Positions 8,621-15,819 of a stretch of DNA of 64,000 bases are shown in pieces. The notes under the pieces are model-generated. The model saw only the letters and a program-made list of their open reading frames with translations, was not told where the DNA came from and ran no database searches. Source of the stretch: Rhizorhabdus wittichii RW1. GTDB lineage: Bacteria > Pseudomonadota > Alphaproteobacteria > Sphingomonadales > Sphingomonadaceae. Location: NCBI GenBank assembly GCA_000016765.1, contig CP000699.1:4033501-4097500 (forward strand), given 5' to 3'. The position numbers were made by a program, and so were the translations under genes. Each line of letters starts with the position of its first letter. Positions within the stretch are counted from its first letter, which is position 1.

Positions 8621-8656
8621 GCGCTCCGCCCGAAATGGGCGGGGCGCTCCTTTTTC
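8621..8656 (+). terminator. Intrinsic terminator after DUF736
   Basis: GCGCTCCGCCC and GGGCGGGGCGC form an 11-bp stem (one G-T pair) with a GAAAT loop, followed by TCCTTTTTC. The hairpin starts 8 bases after the stop codon. Confidence 0.8.
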
Positions 8657-8679
8657 CCGCTCCCGAAAGGATCTTCGCC

Positions 8680-9078
8680 ATGTCCGATCGCATCGGTCAT
8701 AACGGCGGCCCGCCGCTCGACGATCGCAGGCTAGGCCCCGCAGACGGCGCGAGCTGCCGGCGATGCCGACACTGGCGGCCGCCGAGCGAACGCGAGGAAA
8801 GCGACTATCGCGCCTATCAGATGGGCGTGATCCGCCGCCGCGTCGCCGAGCCTTCCGGCGCTTGTGATCGCGTAGTGCTGCGGCTGGGCGGCCCCGTCGC
8901 CTTCGCCGGCACCAAGGGCCGGTCCTGGTGCTACAATTTCGAGACCAAGCCGCCGCCCACCGATGAGGAGCGGCGCGGATGGGGCTTCGTCACGATCTAC
9001 GAGGGCGACCGTATCGTCTGGCAGGGCCGCGAAGGCGAGGAACCTGCCGAATATCGGCAAGGCGACCTGTTCGACTGA
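8680..9078 (+). CDS. Conserved hypothetical protein of the conjugative element
   Basis: A 132-residue protein starting at ATG 8680 (MSDRIGHNGGPPLDD) with GAAAGGA upstream; the GHNGGPP-type start is frequent in small sphingomonad mobile-element proteins. A CRRCRHW motif at residues 25-31 could bind a metal, and a further cysteine lies in the centre (SGACDRV) and another in RSWCYNF. The C-terminus is acidic (EYRQGDLFD). There is no transmembrane segment. Function unknown. It lies between terminators, so it probably has its own promoter. Confidence 0.65.
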   Translation: MSDRIGHNGGPPLDDRRLGPADGASCRRCRHWRPPSEREESDYRAYQMGVIRRRVAEPSGACDRVVLRLGGPVAFAGTKGRSWCYNFETKPPPTDEERRGWGFVTIYEGDRIVWQGREGEEPAEYRQGDLFD

Positions 9079-9329
9079 CATAGCCGTTACCGGCCTGACG
9101 GCCGCGCCGGTATCCCGGCTGTCGTTTTCTTGAGTGGGAATCAGGGCGCTCCGCCCCCGCTCCCCAGCAACAACAATCAGCCGAACCGTGGCTCAGTCGC
9201 TGCGCTCCCTGCGCCCGCACCACTCCGGCAGATTCTTGCTGCCCCCCACACCCCCGACTGCTCGCCGCGAAGGCAGGGTCGATGGCCTGGCCATCGCCCT
9301 GCGGACGATTTGCAGAAGGGAAAACAGTC

Positions 9330-9695
9330 ATGGACAATATCAGGCATGTTGACGGTGGCAGCGCCGAATATTGGCGGGAGCGCCGCGAAGCCTTCGCCCT
9401 CATTCGGGAAGCCGAGGAAGCCGGTGAGCGAGCGAAGAACGCGCCGACCTATCTTCACGGCGGTTTTGACGAGGACGGCGATGTGATCCCGCTGGAGAAC
9501 CTCAGTCCTTGGGATGACTTCGAGGATGCGGTGCAACGGCTGGAGGCGAACGAAACGGCGGTGAGCATACTTGTCGCGCAGCGCCGCACCGAAATCTACA
9601 TTCGCCGCCTGTGGGCCGTGATTGCCGCGCTGGAAGCGCTGGAAGCCCCGTTCTTCCCGGAGGACAGCCCGCTTTGGGGACCGGATACCGATTGA
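9330..9695 (+). CDS. Hypothetical acidic protein
   Basis: A 121-residue protein starting at ATG 9330, with GAAGGGAAAA about 7 bases upstream. It is acidic and mostly helical (EYWRERREAFALIREAEEAGERAK and LEANETAVSILVAQRRTEI), with no signal peptide or known motif. It sits between the 8680 gene and DUF932 with more than 200 non-coding bases on either side. Function unknown; its codon use resembles its neighbours, which supports a real gene. Confidence 0.6.
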   Translation: MDNIRHVDGGSAEYWRERREAFALIREAEEAGERAKNAPTYLHGGFDEDGDVIPLENLSPWDDFEDAVQRLEANETAVSILVAQRRTEIYIRRLWAVIAALEALEAPFFPEDSPLWGPDTD

Positions 9696-10166
9696 CCGGG
9701 ACGGCAGGCGGCCCCGAGCCGTCTGCCACCACCGCCCGCGTCCGTGTCGCGCGGCGGGCGAGATCGACCCGCCCGCCGCGCTGACGAAAGGGGGCTGGGG
9801 CGCCCCCTCTCGCCGCTCTCCCCATGAGGGGGCAGGGCCAGGCCCCGCCCCCTCAAACTCCCCCACCCATGAGGAAAGGGGGACGGTTCCCTCCGCCCCT
9901 TTCCCCAAACCCCTATCCCCCCTCCCTTCGGAAAGGATGGCGCATTGATCGGGAATCCGCCGCGCGTGCGCGGCGGGAGACTTGGGGCTCCGCCCCCGGC
10001 GCCCTTCGGAGCGGCTTCCGCCCAGCTTCCTCCACGCTTCGCGTTCCGTGCAGCCGGTTCCCCGCGAAGCCGCCCGCTCCGGTTGCACCCCCGGTCTCGC
10101 CGACGGGCAGGGTTTCAGCGCGGCGCTCCGCTGCGCGGAAACCCAGACCCAAGGAAGGAAAGACCC
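9696..10166. other. Non-coding hairpin-rich leader upstream of DUF932
   Basis: About 470 bases without a supported gene. Strong hairpins are visible: an 11-bp stem GCGCGGCGGGC/GCCCGCCGCGC at 9749-9781, GGGGGC/GCCCCC at 9790-9807, and a near-perfect palindrome GAGGGGGC...GCCCCCTC at 9826-9854. The last 165 bases are the second copy of the repeated leader. Confidence 0.6.
9981..10145 (+). repeat. Repeated leader element, copy 2 (upstream of DUF932)
   Basis: About 165 bases closely matching 4010-4172 in the same orientation, with small substitutions and indels. It ends 21 bases before the DUF932 start codon, the same position relative to its gene as copy 1. Confidence 0.85.
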
Positions 10167-11012
10167 ATGAGCATCCATCACCTTGCTACCCGGTTCGGCC
10201 GCAACAGCCATCAGATCGGCGGCTATGAGGCGCTCGACAACGAGGCGCTGTATCGTAACGTCCCGTCCATCTTCGCCCGCGAGGCGCACGACAGCCGTTC
10301 GGAACGCTATGTCTATGTCCCCACCATCGACATTGTGGAAGGGTTGCGCCGGGAAGGATGGTTCCCGTTCTTCGCTGTGCAGTCCGTCCCCCGCGACGGC
10401 AGCCGCCACGGCCACGCCAAGCACATGCTGCGCCTGCGCCGGGACGACGGTATCGGCAAGCCCGAGGCCGCCGAGGTCATCATCGTGAACAGCCATGATG
10501 GGACCAGCGCCTATCAGATGTTTGCCGGGATGCTGCGGTTCGTCTGCACCAATTCCATGATCGCGGGCGAGCGGTTCGAGGAGGTCCGCGTGCCCCATAA
10601 GGGCAATATCCAGCACGACATCATCGAAGGCGTTTACACCGTGGCCGAGGACTTCCCCCGGCTGATCGACGCCAGCGAGACGATGAAAGAGGTTCGGCTT
10701 TCCGAGGATGAGCAGCGCTTGCTCGGCGAGGTCAGCCTTGTCGCCCGCTATGGCGACGACGAGAGCCCGCTCACCCCCGAGCAGATCATCGAGCCGCGCC
10801 GCTACGAGGATCGGGGCGATAGCCTGTGGACCACGTTCAACGTCATTCAGGAGAACGTCATTCGGGGCGGATTGCATGGCCGCAAGCGCAATGCCGAGGG
10901 CCGTATCCGCCGCAGCCGTTCGCGTCCGATCAACGGCATCGACCAGAACGTGACGCTCAATCGCGCGCTCTGGACGCTGGCCGAAGGGATGCAGCGCCTC
11001 AAGACGGGTTAA
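10167..11012 (+). CDS. DUF932 family protein
   Basis: A 281-residue protein starting at ATG 10167, with AAGGAAGGAAAG upstream. It matches DUF932 (phage/plasmid-like protein): RYVYVPTIDIVEGLRREGWFPFFAVQS, HMLRLRR, EVIIVNSHDGTSAYQMFAGMLRFVCTNSMI, and the C-terminal LWTTFNVIQENVIRGG and NRALWTLAEGMQRL segments. DUF932 proteins are cytoplasmic, of unknown function, and carried by many plasmids and ICEs. The gene shares its 165-base leader with the ParB-like gene, so the two are probably regulated together. A terminator follows at 11022. Confidence 0.88.
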   Translation: MSIHHLATRFGRNSHQIGGYEALDNEALYRNVPSIFAREAHDSRSERYVYVPTIDIVEGLRREGWFPFFAVQSVPRDGSRHGHAKHMLRLRRDDGIGKPEAAEVIIVNSHDGTSAYQMFAGMLRFVCTNSMIAGERFEEVRVPHKGNIQHDIIEGVYTVAEDFPRLIDASETMKEVRLSEDEQRLLGEVSLVARYGDDESPLTPEQIIEPRRYEDRGDSLWTTFNVIQENVIRGGLHGRKRNAEGRIRRSRSRPINGIDQNVTLNRALWTLAEGMQRLKTG

Positions 11013-11021
11013 CCGCGATTG

Positions 11022-11053
11022 CCGCAGGGCTGGACCATCCGGCCCTGCGGTTT
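11022..11053 (+). terminator. Terminator after DUF932
   Basis: CCGCAGGGC and GCCCTGCGG form a perfect 9-bp stem, extended by TGGA/TCCG, then TTTCCC. It starts 9 bases after the stop codon. Confidence 0.7.
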
Positions 11054-11074
11054 CCCTTCCCATCGCTCGCAAAA

Positions 11075-11135
11075 CGCCGCCGATCCATCCCCCGGATCGG
11101 CGGCGGCCGCGCGTCCCGATGGGCCGCGCGGCCGC
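11075..11135. repeat. Two tandem hairpins between DUF932 and the XRE regulator
   Basis: The first is a 12-bp perfect stem CGCCGCCGATCC/GGATCGGCGGCG with a 7-base loop (11075-11105). The second is an 11-bp stem GCGGCCGCGCG/CGCGCGGCCGC extended by CCC-GAT-GGG (11103-11135). The two overlap by three bases, so they are alternatives at the base of the stems. Confidence 0.65.
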
Positions 11136-11200
11136 TGAACGGGGCGCGCTCGCCGGGCGTTCGCCCGGCTCGCGATTGGGATATTCCCATTCTCCAAAGA

Positions 11201-11217
11201 CGACTATAATAGTCGTT
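11201..11217 (+). promoter_or_regulatory. Promoter -10 box inside an operator palindrome, upstream of the XRE gene
   Basis: ACGACTAT-A-ATAGTCGT is a perfect 8-bp-arm inverted repeat, and TATAAT (11206-11211), an ideal -10 box, lies inside it. A second short inverted repeat TGGGA-TAT-TCCCA lies 12 bases upstream. No good -35 box is seen. The layout fits autorepression by the XRE protein starting 41 bases downstream. Confidence 0.65.
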
Positions 11218-11257
11218 TTCGTAGCGAATGACCCGAAGGTTGTGGAGGTGATCTTGC

Positions 11258-11509
11258 ATGATCACTTCCCGCCAGGTGCGGGCCGCTCGCGCACTTCTTG
11301 GCTGGACACAGGAGACGCTTGCCGAGAAGGCCATTATTGCTCTGACCGCGCTCAAGCGGCTGGAATCGGAGAGTTATAAGGCCGTGAACGAGAATACCCG
11401 GCATCAGGTGATGAAGGCGCTTGAGGCGGCCGGGATCGTCTTCCTCGATTCGGATCGCGGTCAGGGCGTGCTGCTCGTGACCAATTCCAGTCGCGAACAA
11501 CTCCAGTAA
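11258..11509 (+). CDS. XRE-family helix-turn-helix regulator
   Basis: An 83-residue protein starting at ATG 11258, with GGAGGTGAT about 7 bases upstream. Residues 1-50 form an XRE helix-turn-helix: ITSRQVRAARALLGWTQETLAEKA followed by the recognition-helix region TALKRLESESYKAV. The C-terminal part (ALEAAGIVFLDSDRGQGVLL) is the short beta hairpin found in small XRE repressors that start with AARALLGWTQ. It probably binds the palindrome at 11201-11217 that covers its own promoter. In conjugative elements such single-domain repressors control maintenance or transfer genes. Confidence 0.82.
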   Translation: MITSRQVRAARALLGWTQETLAEKAIIALTALKRLESESYKAVNENTRHQVMKALEAAGIVFLDSDRGQGVLLVTNSSREQLQ

Positions 11510-11648
11510 CGGCCGTGACATGTGCGGCGATTATCCGCGCGCTGTCACAGAAACATAGCAAAGACGGTGCGATTACTTCGCTCCATTATGGTGTATAGAC
11601 CATGAATCAGCAGGCACAGGGGGCTATGGCTGAAAGTGGAACAAGGCG

Positions 11649-11912
11649 ATGGCGATAGCCGCTTTCGAGGATCGCGCTCCGGACGCGAACCATGTCACCG
11701 CCTATGACGAGCGCCATCATCACACCTATTGGCGGTTGCTCGATGCGGCCGACGAAAATGCCGACTGGCGCGAGGCCGTTCGCATCATCTTCGGGATCGA
11801 CCCCGCCGCAGAACCCGAACGCGCCCGCTGCGTATATGACTCGCATCTCGCCCGCGCCCGCTGGATGACCGAGACGGGCTATCGGCACTATCTGCGTCCG
11901 CCGCCGAACTGA
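11649..11912 (+). CDS. Hypothetical protein of DUF2285/RepA-type element cores
   Basis: An 87-residue protein (YDERHHHTYWRLLDAADENADWREAVRIIFGIDP, then RARWMTETGYRHYL). It resembles the small proteins of unknown function that stand upstream of DUF2285 genes in rhizobial and sphingomonad ICEs; I do not recognise a named domain. The ATG at 11649 has only a weak ribosome site (ACAAGG close to the start). A possible -10 box TATAGA lies at 11594, inside an ATGGT-N6-ACCAT inverted repeat. Cytoplasmic, all-helical, likely DNA-associated by context only. Confidence 0.65.
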   Translation: MAIAAFEDRAPDANHVTAYDERHHHTYWRLLDAADENADWREAVRIIFGIDPAAEPERARCVYDSHLARARWMTETGYRHYLRPPPN

Positions 11913-11950
11913 GAGCGGCCCCGGAGCACGCGCGGCGGTGCGGATAATCC

Positions 11951-11971
11951 ATTCAAAACGCTGACTTGAAT
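11951..11971 (+). promoter_or_regulatory. Inverted repeat upstream of the DUF2285 gene
   Basis: ATTCAA-N9-TTGAAT with perfect 6-bp arms, in otherwise GC-rich sequence, 100 bases before the DUF2285 start. A candidate regulator-binding site; no promoter boxes are clear. Confidence 0.4.
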
Positions 11972-12071
11972 CCGCTATGCGGCCGCCTGCCCGGCAGGTC
12001 TTCTCCGGGGCGGCGGGCTGGCGAACATCTTCCAACGCGCTCCGCAGAGGGCCATGCTTGGGAGGGTTTCG

Positions 12072-12848
12072 ATGCCGCCTGAGAAGGACTGGCGTGCGCC
12101 CCCGGACGAGGCCGGGGACGACGCGCTGCAATATTCGGACATCGCCATCGGCTATCTCGGCCGCAACGCTCGCTATCGCTCCGACTACCGCCGCGCGCTC
12201 GGCCGCGTGAAACGCGGCGCGATCTCCGCCGACGAGGCGACCGCCGGCCTCGTGCGGCGCTGGGGCATCAGCTACCACGCCGCGCCTGGCTCGGCCTTCG
12301 ACCGCAAGCTGGCGGTCGCGCGGCCCGACCTGTCGCCGGCCAGCATCGTCCTGGCGCCCGCGCTCGCCGGCATCGGCGCCGCACCCCTCGACATGGAGGC
12401 GTTGGGCGACGTTCGTGCGCGGATCAGGATGGGCGACTTCCTGCATGTCATCCTCGCCGATCCCGATGGCGACGAGCATCTGTGCGTGTGCGGTTCGTGC
12501 CACCGCCCGATGGCCGTGATGCTGCCGATCGAACCCGATCCTCTCGCGCGCCTCGCGTCGGCCGAGCGCCTGTGCCGCCGCCTCAGCGGCATGGCGGCCG
12601 GCCCGCCGGCGCTGCGCCCGCCGCCGTTCCGGCGCGAGCATCTCCTGACCCTGCTGCAAGTGCTCGACGGCAACCGGGCGGGCGCCAGCCAGCGGGAGCT
12701 GGCCGCCTCGCTGATCCACCCCAAGGTCCGCCGCTACACCAACGCCGAATGGATCGAGAGCAAGGAGCGCAAGCGCATCAGACGGTGGCTCAAGGAAGCC
12801 GTCGAGCTCCGCGACGGCGGCTATCTCCGCCTGCTGCGCGGCGGCTGA
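12072..12848 (+). CDS. DUF2285 domain protein with N-terminal DUF6499-like segment
   Basis: A 258-residue protein. ATG 12072 is preferred over ATG 12054 because GGGAGG lies about 8 bases upstream of it. Residues 1-45 (DWRAPPDEAGD... then AIGYLGRNARYRSDYRRAL) match the short transcriptional-regulator-like domain often found before DUF2285. The C-terminal 75 residues match DUF2285 itself: REHLLTLLQVLDGNRAGASQ, a winged-helix-like region, then KRIRRWLKEAVELRDGGYLRLLRG. Two cysteines in CVCGSCHRP may bind metal. Known context: it precedes the AlpA-like HTH and RepA in Tn4371-like ICEs and related plasmids. Probably a DNA-binding regulator. Confidence 0.78.
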   Translation: MPPEKDWRAPPDEAGDDALQYSDIAIGYLGRNARYRSDYRRALGRVKRGAISADEATAGLVRRWGISYHAAPGSAFDRKLAVARPDLSPASIVLAPALAGIGAAPLDMEALGDVRARIRMGDFLHVILADPDGDEHLCVCGSCHRPMAVMLPIEPDPLARLASAERLCRRLSGMAAGPPALRPPPFRREHLLTLLQVLDGNRAGASQRELAASLIHPKVRRYTNAEWIESKERKRIRRWLKEAVELRDGGYLRLLRGG

Positions 12849-12870
12849 AGGGGGACATTGCCGTCCCCCT
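12849..12870 (+). repeat. Hairpin directly after the DUF2285 stop
   Basis: AGGGGGAC-ATTGCC-GTCCCCCT, a perfect 8-bp stem with a 6-base loop. No T-tract follows, so it is more likely an RNA-stabilising or attenuating structure than a terminator. Confidence 0.5.
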
Positions 12871-12968
12871 CGGCGCTGTCCCTTCTCCGCGCCGGGGTCG
12901 TTTCGCCACGATCGCCTCCTGTCCGCCGGACCCCTTTTCCGGGGCCGGCCATCATCAGGAGGATCATC

Positions 12969-13235
12969 ATGGCCGAGCCTGTCGCCGCCACAACGCCACG
13001 CTATCTCAAGACGCCCGACGCGGCGATCCACCTCGGTCTCTCGGCCCGCACGCTGGAGAAGCACCGCTGCTACGGCACCGGCCCGGTGTTCCGCAGGCTT
13101 GGCGGCCGGATCGTCTATGCGATCGACGACCTCGACTCCTGGGCCGCGCTCGGCACCCGCCGCTCGACCTCCGATCCGGGCAACGGCGTCGTCCATCCCG
13201 CCAAGCGCCTCCCCACCGACTGCGTGCGCCGCTGA
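12969..13235 (+). CDS. AlpA/MerR-type helix-turn-helix protein
   Basis: An 88-residue protein starting at ATG 12969, with AGGAGG 8 bases upstream. It carries the excisionase-like winged HTH pattern: YLKTPDAAIHLGLSARTLEKHRCYGTGPVFRRLGGRIVYAIDDLDSWAA, spanning residues 12-60. Such proteins regulate or direct excision in mobile elements. It lies 6 bases before repA, so the two are one transcript and possibly translationally coupled. It may regulate repA or transfer genes. Confidence 0.82.
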   Translation: MAEPVAATTPRYLKTPDAAIHLGLSARTLEKHRCYGTGPVFRRLGGRIVYAIDDLDSWAALGTRRSTSDPGNGVVHPAKRLPTDCVRR

Positions 13236-13241
13236 GCGCCG

Positions 13242-14135
13242 ATGCCCACCGCACGCTCCCTCTCCGGCCGGTCCAGCGTCGAGCGCACGCAGCTTGAGCT
13301 GTTCCGCTCGGTCCCCGGCGACCTAGCGGCCCGCGACGCGCAGGACTTGATGGCCTGGCCGTTCTTCTCGCTCGCCAAAGCCCGCCGCACCGCGCCCATC
13401 GACTTCCGCATGGGCGCGACATGGATCTCGGTCGAGGCCGTGCCCGAGCATGGCATGGCGACTATTTGGGACGCCGACGTGCTGATATGGGCGGCGAGCC
13501 AGCTCATCGAGGCGCGTGACGCCGGACGGCCGACCTCCCGCCTGATGGTGACGACGCCGCACGAGATACTGGCGTTCACCCGGCGCGGCACCGGCAAGGC
13601 GAGCTACGAGCGGCTGAAGGCCGCGCTCGACCGCCTGCAATCCACCACCGTCGCCACCTCGATCCGGCAGCAGCACCAGCGCCGCCGCCATCGTTTCTCG
13701 TGGATCAACGAATGGCGCGAGCTGGCGGACGGCAACGGCCGTGCGCTCGGGATCGAGCTGATCCTGCCCGATTGGTTCTATGCCGGCGTGCTCGACCGCG
13801 CGCTCGTGCTGACCATCGACCGCGCCTATTTCGACCTGACGGGCGGCCTCGAACGCTGGCTCTACCGTATCGTGCGCAAGCATGGCGGACGGCAGAGCGG
13901 CGGCTGGAGCTTCGACGTTCCGCACCTTTACCTCAAATCCGGCGTGCTCTCGCCGCTGCGCCGGTTCGCGTTCGAGCTGCGCGGCATCGTCGCGCGCCAG
14001 CCGCTCCCCGGCTACGTCCTCACGCTCGAACATGCGCTCGGCCGCGACCGGTTGAACTTCGCTCCCGTCGCGCAAGATCCGTTCGACGCCGCCATGCGCC
14101 GCGTCGGCCTCAAGCCTGGGGAGAACTGGCCATGA
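13242..14135 (+). CDS. repA: Replication initiator protein A
   Basis: A 297-residue protein of the replication initiator A family (RPA type) of alphaproteobacterial plasmids and ICEs. Recognisable segments are TQLELFRSVPGDLAARDAQDLMAWPFFSLAKARRTAPIDF at the N-terminus, LMVTTPHEILAFTRRGTGKASYERLKAALDRLQSTTV, and WLYRIVRKHGGRQSGGWSFDVPHLYLKSG with a winged-helix character. It binds origin DNA to start replication. Three iteron-like repeats follow the stop codon directly. In related elements a parA gene usually follows; here none does. The presence of repA and iterons means the element is either a plasmid or an ICE able to replicate after excision. Confidence 0.87.
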   Translation: MPTARSLSGRSSVERTQLELFRSVPGDLAARDAQDLMAWPFFSLAKARRTAPIDFRMGATWISVEAVPEHGMATIWDADVLIWAASQLIEARDAGRPTSRLMVTTPHEILAFTRRGTGKASYERLKAALDRLQSTTVATSIRQQHQRRRHRFSWINEWRELADGNGRALGIELILPDWFYAGVLDRALVLTIDRAYFDLTGGLERWLYRIVRKHGGRQSGGWSFDVPHLYLKSGVLSPLRRFAFELRGIVARQPLPGYVLTLEHALGRDRLNFAPVAQDPFDAAMRRVGLKPGENWP

Positions 14136-14137
14136 GG

Positions 14138-14202
14138 TTCGGACTATCGGGAACGGCGGGATTCGGACGATCAGGAACGCCGGACACGGACTTTCGGGAA
14201 CG
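14138..14202 (+). repeat. Three iteron-like direct repeats after repA (candidate oriV)
   Basis: TTCGGACTATCGGGAACG (14138-14155), TTCGGACGATCAGGAACG (14162-14179) and CACGGACTTTCGGGAACG (14185-14202) are imperfect 18-bp direct repeats at 24 and 23 bp spacing, starting 2 bases after the repA stop. This is the pattern of plasmid iterons bound by the initiator. The following 200 bases are non-coding and contain hairpins and a TGTGGACA sequence resembling part of a DnaA box near 14307. Confidence 0.75.
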
Positions 14203-14267
14203 CGCGGGCCTCGCAAAGCCGCAGAAATCCTCGCGGATTCGCCCCCCTTCTAACGGTGCTAGTAGAA

Positions 14268-14286
14268 AAGAATCCTTCGGATTCTT
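14268..14286 (+). repeat. Hairpin in the repA downstream region
   Basis: AAGAATCC-TTC-GGATTCTT, a perfect 8-bp stem. It is AT-richer than its surroundings and sits 65 bases after the last iteron; either a repA terminator or part of the origin. Confidence 0.5.
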
Positions 14287-14406
14287 GCTAACGGCGCGCG
14301 CGGCTGTGGACAGCGCGGCCTTGCTCCCCGGCTCGACGCTCGCGCGGCGGCCAGGTCGCCGCCCTCGCACCGCCCCCGTCGCGAGCATCATCCCCGGAGA
14401 CCTCCC

Positions 14407-14928
14407 ATGATCGACGATCGGCCCCCCGCCGTGCGCGGCGGCGGCGCGTTCAGCGCGCTCGCCCGCGACGGCCTCACCCATGTCGAGCTGACCTGGATCG
14501 AGAAGAAGCTGGAGCACTGGATACGCTTCGGCCGCATCGCCCAGGACCGCATCTTGACTCGCCGAACCCGCGTCGTCGGCTTCCGTCCGGGCGCCGTCTT
14601 CGCCTTCGTCCGCTGGGCGTCGAACGACTTCGGCACGATCCTCTCGCGCATCGACGTGGTGCGCGCGGTAGCGGCCAACGAAGCCTACACGACGTTGCCG
14701 TTCGTGCGGCCGGGCGGGGACATCCTGCTCAAGATCGAAGGCTGGCCCAAGGTCCAACAAGTGCTCGCGGCGATCGACGCGGTGGAGGCGGCCGGCGTCG
14801 ATCCCTGCGACGCGGCGGCCGACCATTGGCGCCACGTCCACAACCGCATCGCCGCCGGCCAGCCGCCGCGCCTCTACACGATCGAGCGCCATCACGCCTG
14901 GCTCAAGCGCCGGGAGATTGAGGGATGA
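14407..14928 (+). CDS. DUF2840 family protein
   Basis: A 173-residue protein starting at ATG 14407 with GGAGA upstream. It matches DUF2840: LTHVELTWIEKKLEHWIRFG near the N-terminus, RVVGFRPGAVFAFVRWASNDFGT in the middle, and a C-terminal HAWLKRRE. Proteins of this family are known only from conjugative elements, always next to the TraF-type peptidase. Its stop overlaps the traF start by 4 bases (ATGA), so the genes are translationally coupled. The role is unknown; it lacks a signal peptide and membrane segments. Confidence 0.85.
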   Translation: MIDDRPPAVRGGGAFSALARDGLTHVELTWIEKKLEHWIRFGRIAQDRILTRRTRVVGFRPGAVFAFVRWASNDFGTILSRIDVVRAVAANEAYTTLPFVRPGGDILLKIEGWPKVQQVLAAIDAVEAAGVDPCDAAADHWRHVHNRIAAGQPPRLYTIERHHAWLKRREIEG

Positions 14929-15503
14929 CGCGCCGCCGCTACGTCATGGCGATGGCCATCGCCGCATCCGCCTTCGCCGCGGCGTTCGTCGCTATCGCCG
15001 TCGCCGATCCGCTCCCGCGCGCCATCTGGAATGCCAGCGCCAGCGCGCCCATCGGCCTCTATCGCATCCATCCCAACCGCGATCCCGCCATCGGCGCGCT
15101 GGTCGCCGTCGCGCCGCCCGAACGGCTGGCGCATTGGCTTTCGGCGCGCGGCTATCTGCCCGAGGGCGTGCCGCTCTTGAAGCATGTCGCGGCTAAAGCC
15201 GGGCAGCGGACGTGCCGGATCGGCGATGCGGTGAGCGTTGATGGCCGGCGCGTCGCCATCGCCCGCGCGCGCGATGGCCAGGGCCGACCGCTGCCGGTCT
15301 GGCAGGGGTGCCGCACGCTCCAATCGGGCGAACTGCTGCTGCTCAATCCCGCCCATCCCGACAGTCTGGATGGCCGCTATTTCGGCCCGCTGCCGGCCTC
15401 CGCCGTCATCGGACGCGCCACGCCGCTCTGGCTGCGCGCGCCGTCCCCAACACCTTCCACCCCTGAAGCCAAGGAGATCGGCCATGCAAACCAACATCTT
15501 TGA
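14925..15503 (+). CDS. traF: TraF-type S26 signal peptidase
   Basis: A 192-residue S26-family peptidase that in RP4-type systems processes and cyclises the pilin TrbC. A single N-terminal membrane anchor spans residues 7-27. The catalytic serine is S40 in SAPIGLY, and the general-base lysine is K86 in LLKHVAAKAG. The C-terminal part has the expected GRYFGPLPASAVIGRA box. It acts in the inner membrane with its active site in the periplasm. It lies between DUF2840 (4-base overlap) and the second DUF736 gene (20-base overlap). The pilin substrate is encoded at 22462. Confidence 0.88.
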   Translation: MTRRRYVMAMAIAASAFAAAFVAIAVADPLPRAIWNASASAPIGLYRIHPNRDPAIGALVAVAPPERLAHWLSARGYLPEGVPLLKHVAAKAGQRTCRIGDAVSVDGRRVAIARARDGQGRPLPVWQGCRTLQSGELLLLNPAHPDSLDGRYFGPLPASAVIGRATPLWLRAPSPTPSTPEAKEIGHANQHL

Positions 15504-15816
15504 ATCCATCGCCGACGGCTATGCCGGCCGCGTCCGACTATTCGGTATCAACGAGGCGGTCGTGCTTGTCGCGCTCGATCCGAGCGATGCCGAAAACGCG
15601 CCCGACTACCGCGTCCACCTCGACGACGAGGATGGCCCCGAGGTCGGCGGCGCGTGGAAACGGGTCGGCGAACGTGCCGGCGACTACATAGCGCTGGAGA
15701 TCGACAGCCCGCTTTTCCCGGCGGCGTTCCGGCCGGTGCTGTTCCGTGCCGATGATGATGGACGGACGTTCAGGCTGTCGTGGAAACGCCCCCGGCCCCG
15801 CGACGATCGGAGCTGA
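15484..15816 (+). CDS. DUF736 family protein (second copy)
   Basis: A 110-residue protein starting at ATG 15484 inside the end of traF. DUF736 features are GYAGRVRLFG, NAPDYRVHLDDEDGPEVGGAWKRVGERAGDYIALEID and a final FRLSWKR strand. It is clearly different from the copy at 8310 except for the family core. Its place in the traF-transglycosylase operon suggests a role around transfer, still unknown. No signal peptide or membrane segment. Confidence 0.82.
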   Translation: MQTNIFESIADGYAGRVRLFGINEAVVLVALDPSDAENAPDYRVHLDDEDGPEVGGAWKRVGERAGDYIALEIDSPLFPAAFRPVLFRADDDGRTFRLSWKRPRPRDDRS

Positions 15817-15819
15817 TCG

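Larger units (their letters stand above)
7716..8650. repeat. 24-bp perfect inverted repeat flanking the DUF736 gene and its leader
   Basis: Bases 7716-7739 are the exact reverse complement of bases 8627-8650 (24 of 24). The right arm is part of the terminator hairpin after DUF736; the left arm lies about 100 bases upstream of the minus-strand gene pair. The 935-bp block between the arms contains only the long leader and DUF736. Confidence 0.8.

Noticed and set aside
9177-11072. 631-codon minus-strand open frame
   Set aside because: Runs antisense through DUF932 and its non-coding leader; no family resemblance.
11607-13196. 529-codon minus-strand open frame
   Set aside because: Spans three plus-strand genes and intergenic gaps; an artefact of GC-rich DNA.
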